Positions 22,971-34,250 of a DNA stretch of 64,000 nt are shown one piece after another; the stretch's first letter is position 1, and every line of letters begins with the position of its first letter. The stretch is from Tetrastigma voinierianum (lineage: Eukaryota; Streptophyta; Magnoliopsida; Vitales; Vitaceae). The notes under the pieces are model-generated. The model had not been told where the DNA came from. It made no database searches and saw only the letters and a program-made list of their open reading frames with translations. The position numbers and the translations under genes were made by a program. Location of the stretch: the NCBI GenBank assembly GCA_016808115.1, contig JAEQBH010000294.1, positions 806,001 through 870,000 on the forward strand, written 5' to 3'.

Positions 22971-24585
22971 AATTAATCAAACAAATATATAAATTCTCAA
23001 ATTTTTTTTTATTTTAAGAGAAGCTTTCAACTTCTTAGTTGGAAAAAATATTATCTTAATTATTTTTCTCTTTTTTTTTTTTTACATTTTTTCACATAAT
23101 AATTGAGAGAAACATGACAAGAGTTAAAAGGAAAATTGGTGATCCAATTTAGATCTAGCAAATAATGTTGGATCCCACATGTGCTGGTGTGAATATGAAT
23201 AAAATATTCAATAACCCATTGGTGATTTGATTAGACCCTCCATGAACTGTGGTTGGCTGACAACTAGCCAAACATCAAAATTTTTATTTATAAAAAAAAA
23301 GGGAAAGAAAGAAAAAGTATGGAATTTAGAATAATTCAAGTAGACAACGTTTAATGATTTTAGGTTTTGCACTTCAACAAATCAAACGGTGGTCACGATC
23401 TTCAACATTGATAACCTGTCTCCAAAGTCATGCAAAACAATAAATAAATTATAAAAACTAAAATTAAATAAACCGTTGATTTTACCCATAAGTCACCCAC
23501 CACGTGTTGTCATTTCAGCCACTGATGGAAAATAACGGTTAATAAGGTCAGTCTCAAAGATTAAAGAGTTGGACGCAACGTAAGAAAATGACTAAATTCG
23601 AGTCCATATTTGAACATAATAGTATTATTATAATCTAGAGTAAATAGATTTAAAATAAAATAAAAAAAAAACAAAAATTGCATAGAATACATAAAAAAAA
23701 AAAAAAAATACATCATTTAGTATGATTTTATAGAAAAATAATTATCTTTCAATATATATATAATTTTACTAAGATGTAGTAGGTACTATTTTGATATTGT
23801 TCATTATGATAATACCTAAGATATTAAGATAATACTGATAATTTATTTAGGTAGCACCTAGATATTATCATATCTAGAACATAATTTATATTTTTATATA
23901 TTTTTTATAATTATTTCAAAATCAATTGATTGAAAAACAAGTTTCCCTTTAATAAATGTCTCGGCCAAAGTTATTTTCTTTCCGAGGTTCTATACGTGTC
24001 CATAACGCGTATTGAACCGGATATAAGACTTCCAAATCTTATTGAATATTTGTACAACACATTTTCTATTAACTTAGCTATGAAGTCTTCTTATATATTC
24101 TATTCAGATGTCTAACAGACCAACATAATCAACATGACTTAATCAAGTTAAATAAATGAGAATTAAAGTTGATTAGAAGGTAAAAAAATTGAGTTTTATA
24201 ATAGGGGTTATGATTCTTCACACATCAATTCATATTGATTAAACAAAAAATGCTGACAATTAATATAAAATATATCACATCGGTGTCATGAAAAGATTCA
24301 TAAAATCAATCTTACTAATAAACAAATTTTAATCATATAACAGTATGTATCTTGTTTTCTTTTTATTGTAAGTTTAATTAGCGTCTCATGTTTTGTAATA
24401 AGATATCAAAAAGTAAAACAAAACATTAATATTTATTTTATTTTGTGAGATCATCAAAACGAATACATATATATATTTCCAAAATCCCTATCATTTAATA
24501 TTTGAAATTAATCTTAGTAGTTGAATTCGAATCTTTAAGAATGCTTTTTAAATATCCTTTATATTATTTACACTCATATCACGTG

Positions 24586-24588
<3 letters not shown>

Positions 24589-24626
<38 letters not shown>
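24589..24626. repeat. (AT)n microsatellite
   Basis: About 38 bp of uninterrupted AT, shortly before the 5' LTR segment of the next element. Confidence 0.95.
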
Positions 24627-24629
<3 letters not shown>

Positions 24630-24729
24630 ATTTATTTATTTATTGTTCCTAAATGGTTTAAGATATGAAGACTTTATATGCTATAATTCAATTGTTAGCT
24701 TTAACTTAACAACATTATTGGAACGATAA

Positions 24730-25115
24730 GCTGCAGCGAGCCACCTCAGACATCAAATGGGAAAAAGGCAAGCGAGCCACCTCAGACAACCATCTCGGAC
24801 TTGAAGATGAAGTGAGCAATGTATAAGTTAAGGACCTCCTAAACAGGTGATGTGCTCTAATTAATATGGGACAATTAATGTATAAATGAATGTGTAACGT
24901 AAGGAAGTAAAAGGGCACATAAATCCCTCAATTGCTAGCATCAATCATGTAACCCCCATCCAGTAAGTATAAAAGGTGGAGGGAGGATCTTTTGAAAAGG
25001 GAGATGGATTCTTTTTCCCTTTCAAGAGGTTTATTTGTAAGCGGTGTTTCGCAGAGAATTAATAAACTTATATTCTGATAAGGATCGTTTAGACCCTCAA
25101 GTTTAATCCTTTTCA
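24730..25115 (+). repeat. 5' LTR segment of the non-coding LTR element
   Basis: Matches 28541-28859 from the CAACCATCTCG motif on, through CATCAATCATGTAA, AGTATAAAAGGTGGAGGG (the TATA region) and AGAGAATTAATAAA to the terminal TTTTCA. A short CGAGCCACCTCAGACA unit is doubled at 24737-24790. Confidence 0.8.
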
Positions 25116-25134
25116 TTGGTGTCGTCTGTGGGAA
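25116..25134 (+). other. Primer-binding-site-like sequence
   Basis: TTGGTGTCGTCTGTGGGAA directly abuts the LTR end. It resembles the TGGCGCCGTCTGTGGGA sequence found after the 5' LTR of many plant gypsy elements, with one CpG changed. Confidence 0.65.
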
Positions 25135-27649
25135 CCCTCCGACCACTATTCTCATATCCTAGTTCCTCTTGAGAACTCCAGAACTTGTTGCCATTGGAGC
25201 CTAGCTTTTGTTTGCATATCTATCCTTCCTACGCGATCTTCTCCATCTTCTTCTCATAATTTCCATACCCAATCCATCTTAATAAGGGCAAAAATATGTC
25301 ATATTTGATGTTGCCTCTACCTGGCGCGCCATTGAGACTCGCTAGATCTATTTAGACTCGCCATTTCCATTGAAACATCCAGGAATCGTGGTAGACATTG
25401 AAAATTAAGGTCGTCGAGAACGGCTTCCCTTTCGAATAACTCTCAAACCTAAGATTGGCATGTTGCAGCAGCTTTCGATGATGGGTTTTCAATAACGACT
25501 TCTCCAAGGAAATTACTCCTAAACCCGATTGAGGCAAGGTTATGACGTTCGTTGATTGAAGTAGGAATGAACTCTTCAACGGGATTCTGATTTAGACCAA
25601 AGTTACTTCAACTACACTTCCTTCTTTGGCAATCCTGGACTTTACTGTCCCTATTTGGGTACTTGTGAGGATGGAGTTGTTGATTGCATTCACCATCCGG
25701 TTCTTCCTCTTTCTCGATTCATTGCGCCGCACATAATTTGAAATCATTTTAGCGAGTGGTTGCAAGTCGTTATTCCATCTATTCGGGTTTTTGATTTGCA
25801 TCAGATACACCGTTGAGTGTACTCTAAAATTGGTGGTTTAGGGAATATTATTGACATCAGAGGCTGAGAAGCTTCACCCTATAAATTCGCTGCAACATAT
25901 GGCCCCGGTGGCGCCTCTAATTCAACTCAAGTATATTCTATGCATAAAGGTTTAATTTTCCTAATTTTATTGTCTTAGTTCATATACCAATTAATTGTTG
26001 TCTCGCCTCCTCCCTCCATTTTGCCTCCTCATCGCTTACGATTTCAGGGTTCAGTCTCCAAGGATTCTTATAGGATGAGTAAGTATGGCAATATCCTTGA
26101 GCTGCTTGTTTATTCGTCATGTCGTGATACTCTTTTGATATTGTGGCCCTTTACGATAAAGACATATTTTTGGCAAAAACTTAATATTTAAGATGTTAGA
26201 TGTTTTCACAACTTCAGTTGAATTACCAGATAAGCAAAAATGTCGAAAAGAGCATGTCTTGATGGGCTTCTCTAGAAATCAATTGATTGTAACACTCTAA
26301 AGTCTCAAAAGGTGCATGGAGGTGTAAGGCATTTCTACACTTCTTTGCTATTGTCTTTTCAAGAAATTTGGGAGTGCATGCCAGTAGAGTCGGTTTTATG
26401 CATAGTAGTTTTTGAGTTTGATGCTCTTCAACCATATTTAAAGTTGCATCAAGGGAAACAGTAAAGAAAAAGCACTGCTTAGAGTTATAAACATACTTTA
26501 TTATACAAATTAGTAGACATGCTATGTTGTTTGCTAAACGTTGGATTGAATATGTATATGACTTTCATTATCAACGAAGCCTAAGAGCGGCATCGAGTGC
26601 AGTCAATGATGTGCCATTGATAATGGTTGTTTCTTGGGTTTATATCTTCATCAAGTGGTAAGAAAAAATTATGAACTTAAGCTAATTCAGCTCAATATTT
26701 GTCAACCCTACTTGATTTTATATGCACTCAGACCCAACCTGATTGACTTTAGTTCATCCACCATGGTTGTTATGGCACGCATGACTGAAAGGTTCTCCCC
26801 TCTGATGTGCCTTTCCTACTTTCTCTCAAAATTGTTCTAAAAAGAAGAAAAAAAATGGTGGTGGTGGTGGCCCACTTAAATGCAAATATTATACTTATTT
26901 GCATGTCTTGCTAGTCATACTGTCGGCAAAGAGAAATGCTTGAAGAAAACATATATGGATAGACATTGATGGCGAACTCTCTACCAGTTCTGATTTCTCT
27001 CCTTGTTTTTTACTTGATCCCATCTACTCAAGGAAGTCTTCCCATCATCGAAATATCCTCCAAGATTTATGCGGTAAAGAAGTCTCGCCACCAACAAAGA
27101 CCCTCCGAGATCTGAGCACTAAAGGTAAAATATACTCATTATGCAGAATTTTAAATTATTCTTTCCTTATGAATTGACCTATGATCAGGGTACAATACGA
27201 AGAACGTTTTCCTTTTGAGATATGTCAATACTTTAGAAGCTAATGTGCAAATCAAAAATAGGGAAGATATCCTGAGGTGAAAGCACCGTGGGAAACTGAA
27301 TGATGATCAGTATCATCCTACTTATAACTTTTGTTCAATTTTAGTGAGTTTCCCAATTTCAGTGAGTTTCCAAAATTTTCTTGTTAACTCGATTATGGTA
27401 TGACAAAAAAAAATTATTACAACAGTCGGTATTAGCGCGGTACTTTTAACGAAGAAATGCGTTGAAAGAAAACTACATGATTTATCTGTTGCTTGAAAGA
27501 ATTGAGCAAACCTAATCATTCTTCTTCAAGAACATGATTGTTGCGCTTGCGATCCTCCATCATTGGCTCTTCAAATCAAAAAGGCTCTTCACCATCTCGC
27601 CATCAAGGGCCCAACAAGTCAGTTATGCCTTTGGCGACTCGCCTTCAAC

Positions 27650-27791
27650 CCTAGGCCTCGGGCGGCACAAGTCTCTATAGGCGATATTTCTCCGTGAGAT
27701 GTTTTCCATGAGACGTTCTCCTTGAGATGATATCGCCTATGGAAGCTAGTCTTGGGTGGCCCTAGGCCTCGAGCAGCACAAGTCACTATAG
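27650..27791. repeat. Imperfect direct repeat inside the non-coding LTR element
   Basis: CCCTAGGCCTCG followed by CACAAGTC-CTATAGG occurs at 27650-27680 and again at 27760-27791. Between them lies a short complementary pair (TATAGGCGATAT and ATATCGCCTAT). It lies before the 3' LTR and has no evident function. Confidence 0.7.
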
Positions 27792-28540
27792 GCCCTTGCC
27801 CATGACCTCGGGACGACCAATCTCCCTCGACATGTGAGATCGCAGGACTCAAGGCCCTGGGCCTCCCCTCTCCTCGGCCATTAAGGGCATCAGGCTCGTC
27901 GAGTTGAGATGATTGTCCACCATTTTATGGGGTGGGTGATACCCAATTTATGAGATGATTGCTCTCCATGATGTGCAGTGATTACTCTACCTATTCATAT
28001 CATACAGCCACAGGCAGCTTGAAGGAGTCCGAAGCCAGCAGTTCGGCAAGCATGCAGACTATCCTAGCTTCACAAACAAGGTCTACTGCCATTCTAACCC
28101 TCATTGGTTGGAAAGGCGCTAGGGGGGGGCTAGTGGAATGGGATAAGTTGCAGCTCACGTGGGATTTGTGTGAGTACCCGAACGTTCATTTGAGTGGCTC
28201 ATATCTAATCACGTGACAGTTAGGAAAGTGATCCAAGCTCAATTGGCAGGAAGATCGAGCATGGGAGACAACCACCTCGAGAGTATGTTACATGACGTAA
28301 GCGTTACCCTATTCATTAACCCAACTCATTATGGATCAATTCGTAACCATCTGGGATGTAAACCCTGGAATGGGATAAGTCCTAGAACACGTGTCGAGCG
28401 ATCAACATTTATTGGGAACCAGGCCTATACTGAAAGTGAGTACGCATGATCCACCCCCACCCATTTCATACAAAGGAGCCTGCTTGAAGACATGGGTGGA
28501 TCGACGTGATCAAAGTGACCACCTCAGTACCAAACAGCGT

Positions 28541-28859
28541 AAGCTTAGCCACCCTGACAACCATCTCGTGCTTGAAGATAAAGTGAGCAATGTATACATT
28601 ACAGACCTCCTGGACAGGCCATGTGATCTAATTAATACGGGACAATTAGTATACAAATGAATGTGTAAGCCCTAATTACTAGCATCAATCATGTAAGCCC
28701 CATCCAATAAGTATAAAAGGTGGAGGGGGGATCTTTTGAAAAAGGAGATGGGTTCTTTTTTCCTTTCAAGAAGTTCTTTTGTAAGCGGCGTTTTATAGAG
28801 AATTAATAAATGTATATTCTGAGAAGGATCATTCAGACCCTCGAGTTTAATCATTTTCA
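28541..28859 (+). repeat. 3' LTR segment of the non-coding LTR element
   Basis: Partner of 24772-25115. The true 3' LTR may begin further left, near 27940, but the matching 5' part is missing, so I mark only the segment with a visible partner. Confidence 0.75.
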
Positions 28860-29040
28860 ATTATTTTACACATGTTGTATAGTTGAATCCAACCACTCAA
28901 CCGTCAATCATACAAAATGAGTGGTTTCCGCAATTTTCTTTGTAACACATAGATGAGAAAGTTGAATTAATTGAATGATGGATGTATAATAGAATAATAA
29001 TAATAATAAGAATATAATAATATTTAAAATTTTTGGAAAA

Positions 29041-29574
29041 CTCATGTACTATCCATCGTCCATATTCTTAAGATATTGTCTATTTCGGGCATAAATCCCC
29101 CAAAATATTGGTTTTACATCAATTAGATATTGTTCATACTTATATATTCATAAAACTTCATATTTTTATCCAATGTGAGGTATTGTGAAACTTTAGGCGC
29201 ACACTCAACAATCTTTCCCTCAAACAAATTTCCACCAAACCTCTCCTCAAACTAGAAGTTCTTTGTCTTTCATTGGGTTCGGGCACACACCTTACGTGAC
29301 ACACCACTTGCCAGCGGCTCCCACACAGTTAAGCCTAAACCTAGCTCTTATACCACTTATTGGGAAGCTCATGGACCCATCCTCACTATCCATATTGGTA
29401 TGATATTGTCCACTTTGAACCTAAGCACTCATGGTTTGATTTTTAGGCTTTTCCCCAAAAAAATCCTCATATCAATTTAATGTTGTTCATACTTATATAT
29501 TATTAAGTCTTCTCATTCCTATCCAATGTAGAACATTGTGGGACTTTGGACACATACCCAACAAAAAATATCCT
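29041..29574. repeat. Internally repeated dispersed element
   Basis: Two diverged copies, about 29041-29225 and 29373-29574, share CCATATT-TATGATATTGTC-type starts, ATCAATT-ATTGTTCATACTTATATATT, TATCCAATGT and an ending on the pattern of GGACTTT-ACACA-CCAACAA. The ATACCACTTATTGGGA stretch between them resembles a phrase common in dispersed plant repeats. No coding. Confidence 0.7.
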
Positions 29575-29828
29575 TATCGTGAATATTAAATATTTGACTG
29601 AATTTGAAATTCATTATTTAAGTGACTTTTAAGAAATGGACCAAATACCCTTGAAAAATTTTGAAGTCATTTTAGTTATTGAAGTTTCAATTAGTGCTTT
29701 CAGTTTTAATTTTTATAAATATACATGCTTTTGAATCCCATTTTAATTTTTTTAATTCAAAAGATTTTAAAGTTACACCATTATTTGATAAATAAATTTA
29801 AAAAGATAAGAAAGAAATTTGATATCCT

Positions 29829-30073
29829 TGTTATTAGGAAATGTGTCAATGACACCCAATTTACAAAATGAATATTGACCACCTTTGTAAAGTGAATACT
29901 AGTTGCCTTAAATAGTAAGATTACATGCAAATTTGGATTCCCACGTGCACTTATAAATAATCTTCTCTTATTTGTATTTAATATATCTAAGTAAAGTGAA
30001 TAAAACTTCATCCTCTCATTCTCTCTCCAAATCTATTTCTTTGAATTTCTCTTCATACTTTCTTTGGTTTACA
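29829..30073 (+). repeat. Copia 5' LTR
   Basis: Shares AGGAAATGTGT-AATGACACCC at the start, CTCATTCTCTCTCCAAAT in the middle, and CTTCATACTTTCTTTGG-TTACA at the end with 50473-50709. A TATAAATA lies near 29952. The LTR is followed by ACACCTTATTAGCACGAA, which resembles the ACACGTTATCAGCACGA found after many plant copia LTRs. Confidence 0.85.
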
Positions 30074-30781
30074 ACACCTTATTAGCACGAATTGCTTTGC
30101 TCTAAAGGTAATTCTATAATCTCAAGGTTAGTTAAATTTTATGTTTTTATATTAATTTTGATTTTATTATATATTGTCAAAAGTTATAAGTCAAAATATT
30201 TATTATTTTTATCGATTTATCATATACTTGATTCACATTATTTTGTCATATACCAAAAGTTTGTCCTTAATGTCAAATCTTACAAAATTCTAGTTCATGA
30301 CATTTGATATTGAAAAATGAATTGTCTATCTTGCATCCTTCATGCTAAATAAACTATTGAAATTTTGATAAAAAGTCACCAATCTAGTTTGATTAGGTTT
30401 GAATTGATCTCCTGAAGTGAATGCAGTATCATCCCAAATTTGTGAACATGTATGAGGATCGATGATGATCACAATCATGAAAAAAAAAAAAAAATTGTCA
30501 TATTGATAATCCCTCGAATCCTTGGGAAAGGAAAAGTCTCACCACCATAAGTGAAAGTGTACATGGGATAAACTTTTCAAAAATCATGAGAATAATTATT
30601 ATAAATGTTGTATGTAAGGACATCAGATGCATATCTATAGTATGCACAAACATTTGGTCGACTTTTACAAAACATCAATATTGAATAATGTTATATATTT
30701 TCTTTTGAGTTAATAAGAATATCATCTTGTTATTCATATTTATGTTTTTATCCAAATTTATGTGTTTTTAAAATTTTAAGG
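30074..30781 (+). other. Copia gag region, not readable
   Basis: By position this should hold gag. I see no zinc knuckle or other defendable motif. Short frames only. Confidence 0.4.
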
Positions 30782-31626
30782 AGAATGATGGTGATATAAG
30801 TATTGTTGATTGTGCAACCACTCACACTATAATTCGAGATAAAATATTTTTCAATTTGACACAAACAAGTGTCCGTGTAAGTACCATCTCTGGTATTTCA
30901 AATTTAACTAAAGGTTTTGGAAAAGCAAACATAAAACCTATTAAGTCATATTTTGTTGTGAACCAAAAGTTCAACAACCCAAAGATATTTATTTTTTGGC
31001 AGGACAGACTAGGTCAATTTGGGTCTCCAATAATACATCGAACCATAAAACACTAACTCGAGCATCCATTAAAGAACCAAAAGATTCTTTTGCCCAATAA
31101 ACACTCATGTGCTGCTTTTTGGCTTTATGAGTTATTATTTTAATGACATTATGTTTCTACCATTAAGAGAAGAAAAGTCGATTATAGAAGAATGACAATA
31201 AATTACTTGGAATGCATCTATAATGTTTCATCTTGATCTTCATATCAACCAATGCGAACTAAAAGTTCAAATGATCATTCATTTGCAAAAACTTGCAAAC
31301 TGATTACCAAATGCATTCATTGATAAAGAAAATGATGAAACCACATATAAAATTTTTTAAATATTATAGCACAAATTGATGTCCTTGTAAGTCAAACAGT
31401 AAATTAATCTAAGACATGCCTGAAGCGTGAGAGACCTATTGGCTCAAAGACATAATTCCTCGAAAGAGGATAATACAAGCAAAACTTGACGCTCCTGAAA
31501 AATAACAAATAAGGCAAAAAGGCCCTTGTAAATGAATATAATAAAACAAGAAGCCCATGTAGAAGTGCATAATAAGAAGGCCTTGTCGAGGCACATAGTA
31601 AGCAATAACACTTAGTAAACGAGAAG
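30782..31626 (+). pseudogene. Copia gag-pre-integrase and integrase remnants
   Basis: A VDCATTHTI block near 30808-30834 matches the copia protease-linker V-D-S-G-x-T-H-T-I. RVSTISG (about 30874-30894) and FWQDRLGQFGS (about 30991-31023) match the gag-pre-integrase domain (L-W-H-D-R-L-G-H-P-G-S); the zinc-binding histidine after W is changed. HPLKNQKIL follows near 31065 after a stop. LQKLAN near 31285 and CLKRERPIGSK at about 31417-31449 match the integrase end and the basic C-L-K-R-G-R-P-I-G-S-K linker of plant copia polyproteins. Several stops and frame shifts are present. Confidence 0.8.
31500..31626 (+). repeat. Copia linker repeats, left part
   Basis: Tandem degenerate units of about 27-35 bp on the pattern GAAGCCCTTGTAAAGGCACATAATAA. 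In frame they give E-A-L/P-V-K/E-x-H-N/S. More units continue after the solo LTR (34136-34250) and after the minus-strand LTR segment (46309-46440). Confidence 0.7.
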
Positions 31627-34135
31627 TGTAACACCCTAAATTATGCCATAATAGTTTTATAATATGTTTAGGGTACAATAAAAGTAAATATATATTTTTT
31701 CTGAATAAAATAATGCTAAAAAAATAAAATAAGCAAAACCTGGAATTAATACAAAAGTCAAGGGTAAATTGGTAAATTATCAATTAAGTGACCTAAACGA
31801 TATAAAGGTTAGAAAAGATCAGACAAGTAAAGTAGTGAACACAAGCTTAGAATGGAAAATAAATGAGAGCGGGCGGTTCAAATAGCAAAAATGCAATTTG
31901 ATGTCAAAATTGATGCGCTTAAACACTACTTGACCCACCCAAAATATCCCATTTTGAGAGAGCCTTACGTAGAAGAAAGAAGAGAGTAAAGAGAGAAAGA
32001 GAGAAGAGAAGAAGAGAGGAAGCAAAGGTTATACATGGGAAGAAAAGAAGTTCAAGGAGCAAAGAAGAATCAAAAGGGACATGTAAGGAATTTTGGTATG
32101 AATTTGTGCATGGAATTGTATGGAACTTGTTAGGATTTTGTATGACACTGTCAGAGGTTCAATACCTCACAAGTGTAACTTTGTCGGCCTACGGTTTGGT
32201 TCATTGCACTCAAATTTGCGAAAAAATTAGATAGAGAAAATGTTGGGTTTAGGGAGATGTCAGTCTCGCTTTGGGTAAACTAGACTTCTAGAGAACAAAT
32301 ATTCTTGAAATAGGTGTATGTACTTTGACTTTTAAAAATCCTGGGGTAAAAATTCATCAAAGTGAGACTCTATTTTCGTCAATTCGATACGCTTGCTCGT
32401 AACAATTTGGTATGACCATAAGTTGAGTTTCACTCATCCAAATTGAGTGATTCAAATTTTTGGGTAAATTAGACTTCTAGGAAAACAAATCTCCCTGAAA
32501 TAAGTATATCAAAATTTGGACCCCATTGGACTCAGAAAATTTGTCAAAGTAAGAGAACAATTCTATCCTTGAAATTTGTCTCAGAACAGTCCCTTGAACT
32601 AGAGTAATCCCGGTTGTTTAAATCATAACTTGATTTATAGTGGTCCAAATGAGGTGATTTAAATTTTTGTACAAACTAGATATCTGGGAGAACAACTTTT
32701 ATGAGAAATTATGGTCAAATTATGTCTCTATCATTCCCAGAAAATTTTCAAATATATAACACAATTCCGTATTTCGTTCCTTGAACCGTCCAAGAGCAAA
32801 TTTCTAATGTTTAGGACTCAAATAAAAAGTCCAAATGACATGATTTGAACCATAAGAAAACTTTAAGACATATGGGTATATTGAGTTGTAAGATCACTTT
32901 CTCTTAACAATCCCGCTTACATGGTCAAAATTGTAGTGGAAAATGGACTTAGGAGCCGTCTCGAATCAATCTGAGCACTGGTTATGAAAAATTGAAATTG
33001 CATATAAAGGTTATATAAATGTATTTGTTATATGAAATAATGCATCATAGTAATATGATCATGATAACATGTGTTATGAAAGTCTAAAGAGAATACACAT
33101 ATAATTTTGTTATACGAAAAATACGCTAAATGTTTATAAGAGATTATTTAATACCGAATATCTCATATACATGATATTAATAATTATTCACGTATATGAG
33201 ATATCTTTTCTAATACCTAAAAAGATTGTTAAGAAAACATATTGAACCGACGCCCGCTTTATGACCGTAGTTTGGATAGATAGGCTTGCCCTGTAGGGAT
33301 ACGCTTGCCGCAACATACGCTTATTAAGATATCGAGGCCCCATTTGTCGATGACATAGATCCCGCTTGATCATTATACAAATTTCGCTGGGTCACATTAA
33401 ATAGAGATCACTGCCTTATACAAAGGATAGTAATCTTCGTACATACGCTCTTTCCCGTATTCACTTCTAAGGTATATGCATGCATGAAACATAAAAGCAA
33501 ATGACAAGTATACGCAAATAAAATGTATATGATATATGACATGATATGAGAAGCATAACACTGCTATGTGATGATAGTATACTGTTACAAAAACAATAAG
33601 TAAAGTGTAAGATGACACGAAAAATATATGAAATATGATAAGAAATGAAACATGTTATGAAAAAATAGATATGAGAAATGGATAAGTATATGTAAATGTT
33701 ATATTTGTCATAAGTATATGCATGTATCTAAAGTGAGATGATCCTTATCAAGGGTCATTCACGAGTATTATTACCACTAAGCTATAAGCTTAGCACGGGT
33801 GTTTCATCCGTGTAGGTACAGAAGAGAAAACCAGAGGACAGGACAATCCGCATCAGTAGTCAAAGTCAACACATCACTAGGTGCCTATTGGAAGACCATT
33901 TGGTCTAATGTATATGTATTTTTGTTTCTTTTGTAAGCAATGTAAATATTGTAAATGTTGAACACTTCTATATATGGAGCTTGTATATATTTTGTAATCC
34001 ACTGCTACATAATATAGTACAAGTTAAATGTTTAACATTATATGAAGGAATAAACTTAAAGTTTATACGTTTATAGTAAACAGGAAAAAAAATGACACCC
34101 TCGCTTGACACCGGGTGCCAAGTTGGGGTGTTACA
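31627..34135 (+). mobile_element. Ty3/gypsy solo LTR (2509 bp) with AGAAG target duplication
   Basis: Begins TGTAACACCC and ends GGGTGTTACA. AGAAG stands directly on both sides (31622-31626 and 34136-34140). Start, end and internal sequence resemble the LTRs of the full gypsy element at 36635-45581, so it is a sister copy. Unequal recombination between two LTRs of an inserted element is the usual origin. No coding is expected or seen; open frames on either strand here are chance. Confidence 0.93.
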
Positions 34136-34250
34136 AGAAGCCCCTATAAAGACACATAGTAAACTAAAAGCCCATATATAGACACATATAGTAAATGAGA
34201 AGCCCTTGTAAAGGAACATAATACAAAAAAAAAAAAAAAAAAGGGTCCCA
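34136..34250 (+). repeat. Copia linker repeats, middle part
   Basis: Continues the GAAGCCC...CACATA-TA units of 31500-31626 after the solo LTR, confirming that both stretches belonged to one copia linker. Ends in an A-rich run before the next LTR-like segment. Confidence 0.65.

Larger units (their letters stand above)
21300..24729. other. AT-rich intergenic DNA, no gene seen
   Basis: Long A/T runs and no protein-coding signal in any frame. It holds a tandem duplication, an (AAT)n tract, a possible SINE and a (TA)n tract, listed separately. Confidence 0.5.
24730..28859 (+). mobile_element. LTR retrotransposon without recognisable coding (LARD/TRIM-like)
   Basis: Two long direct repeats flank about 3.4 kb that contains no gag or pol motif I can read. 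The repeats end at 25115 and 28859 with the same AGTTTAATC-TTTTCA sequence. The left repeat is followed at once by a primer-binding-site-like TGGTGTCGTCTGTGGGAA. The interior has only short frames and one internal repeat. It is either a non-autonomous element or an autonomous one that has lost its coding part. The left LTR seems cut off near 24730; the left edge of the right LTR is not defined. Confidence 0.75.
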
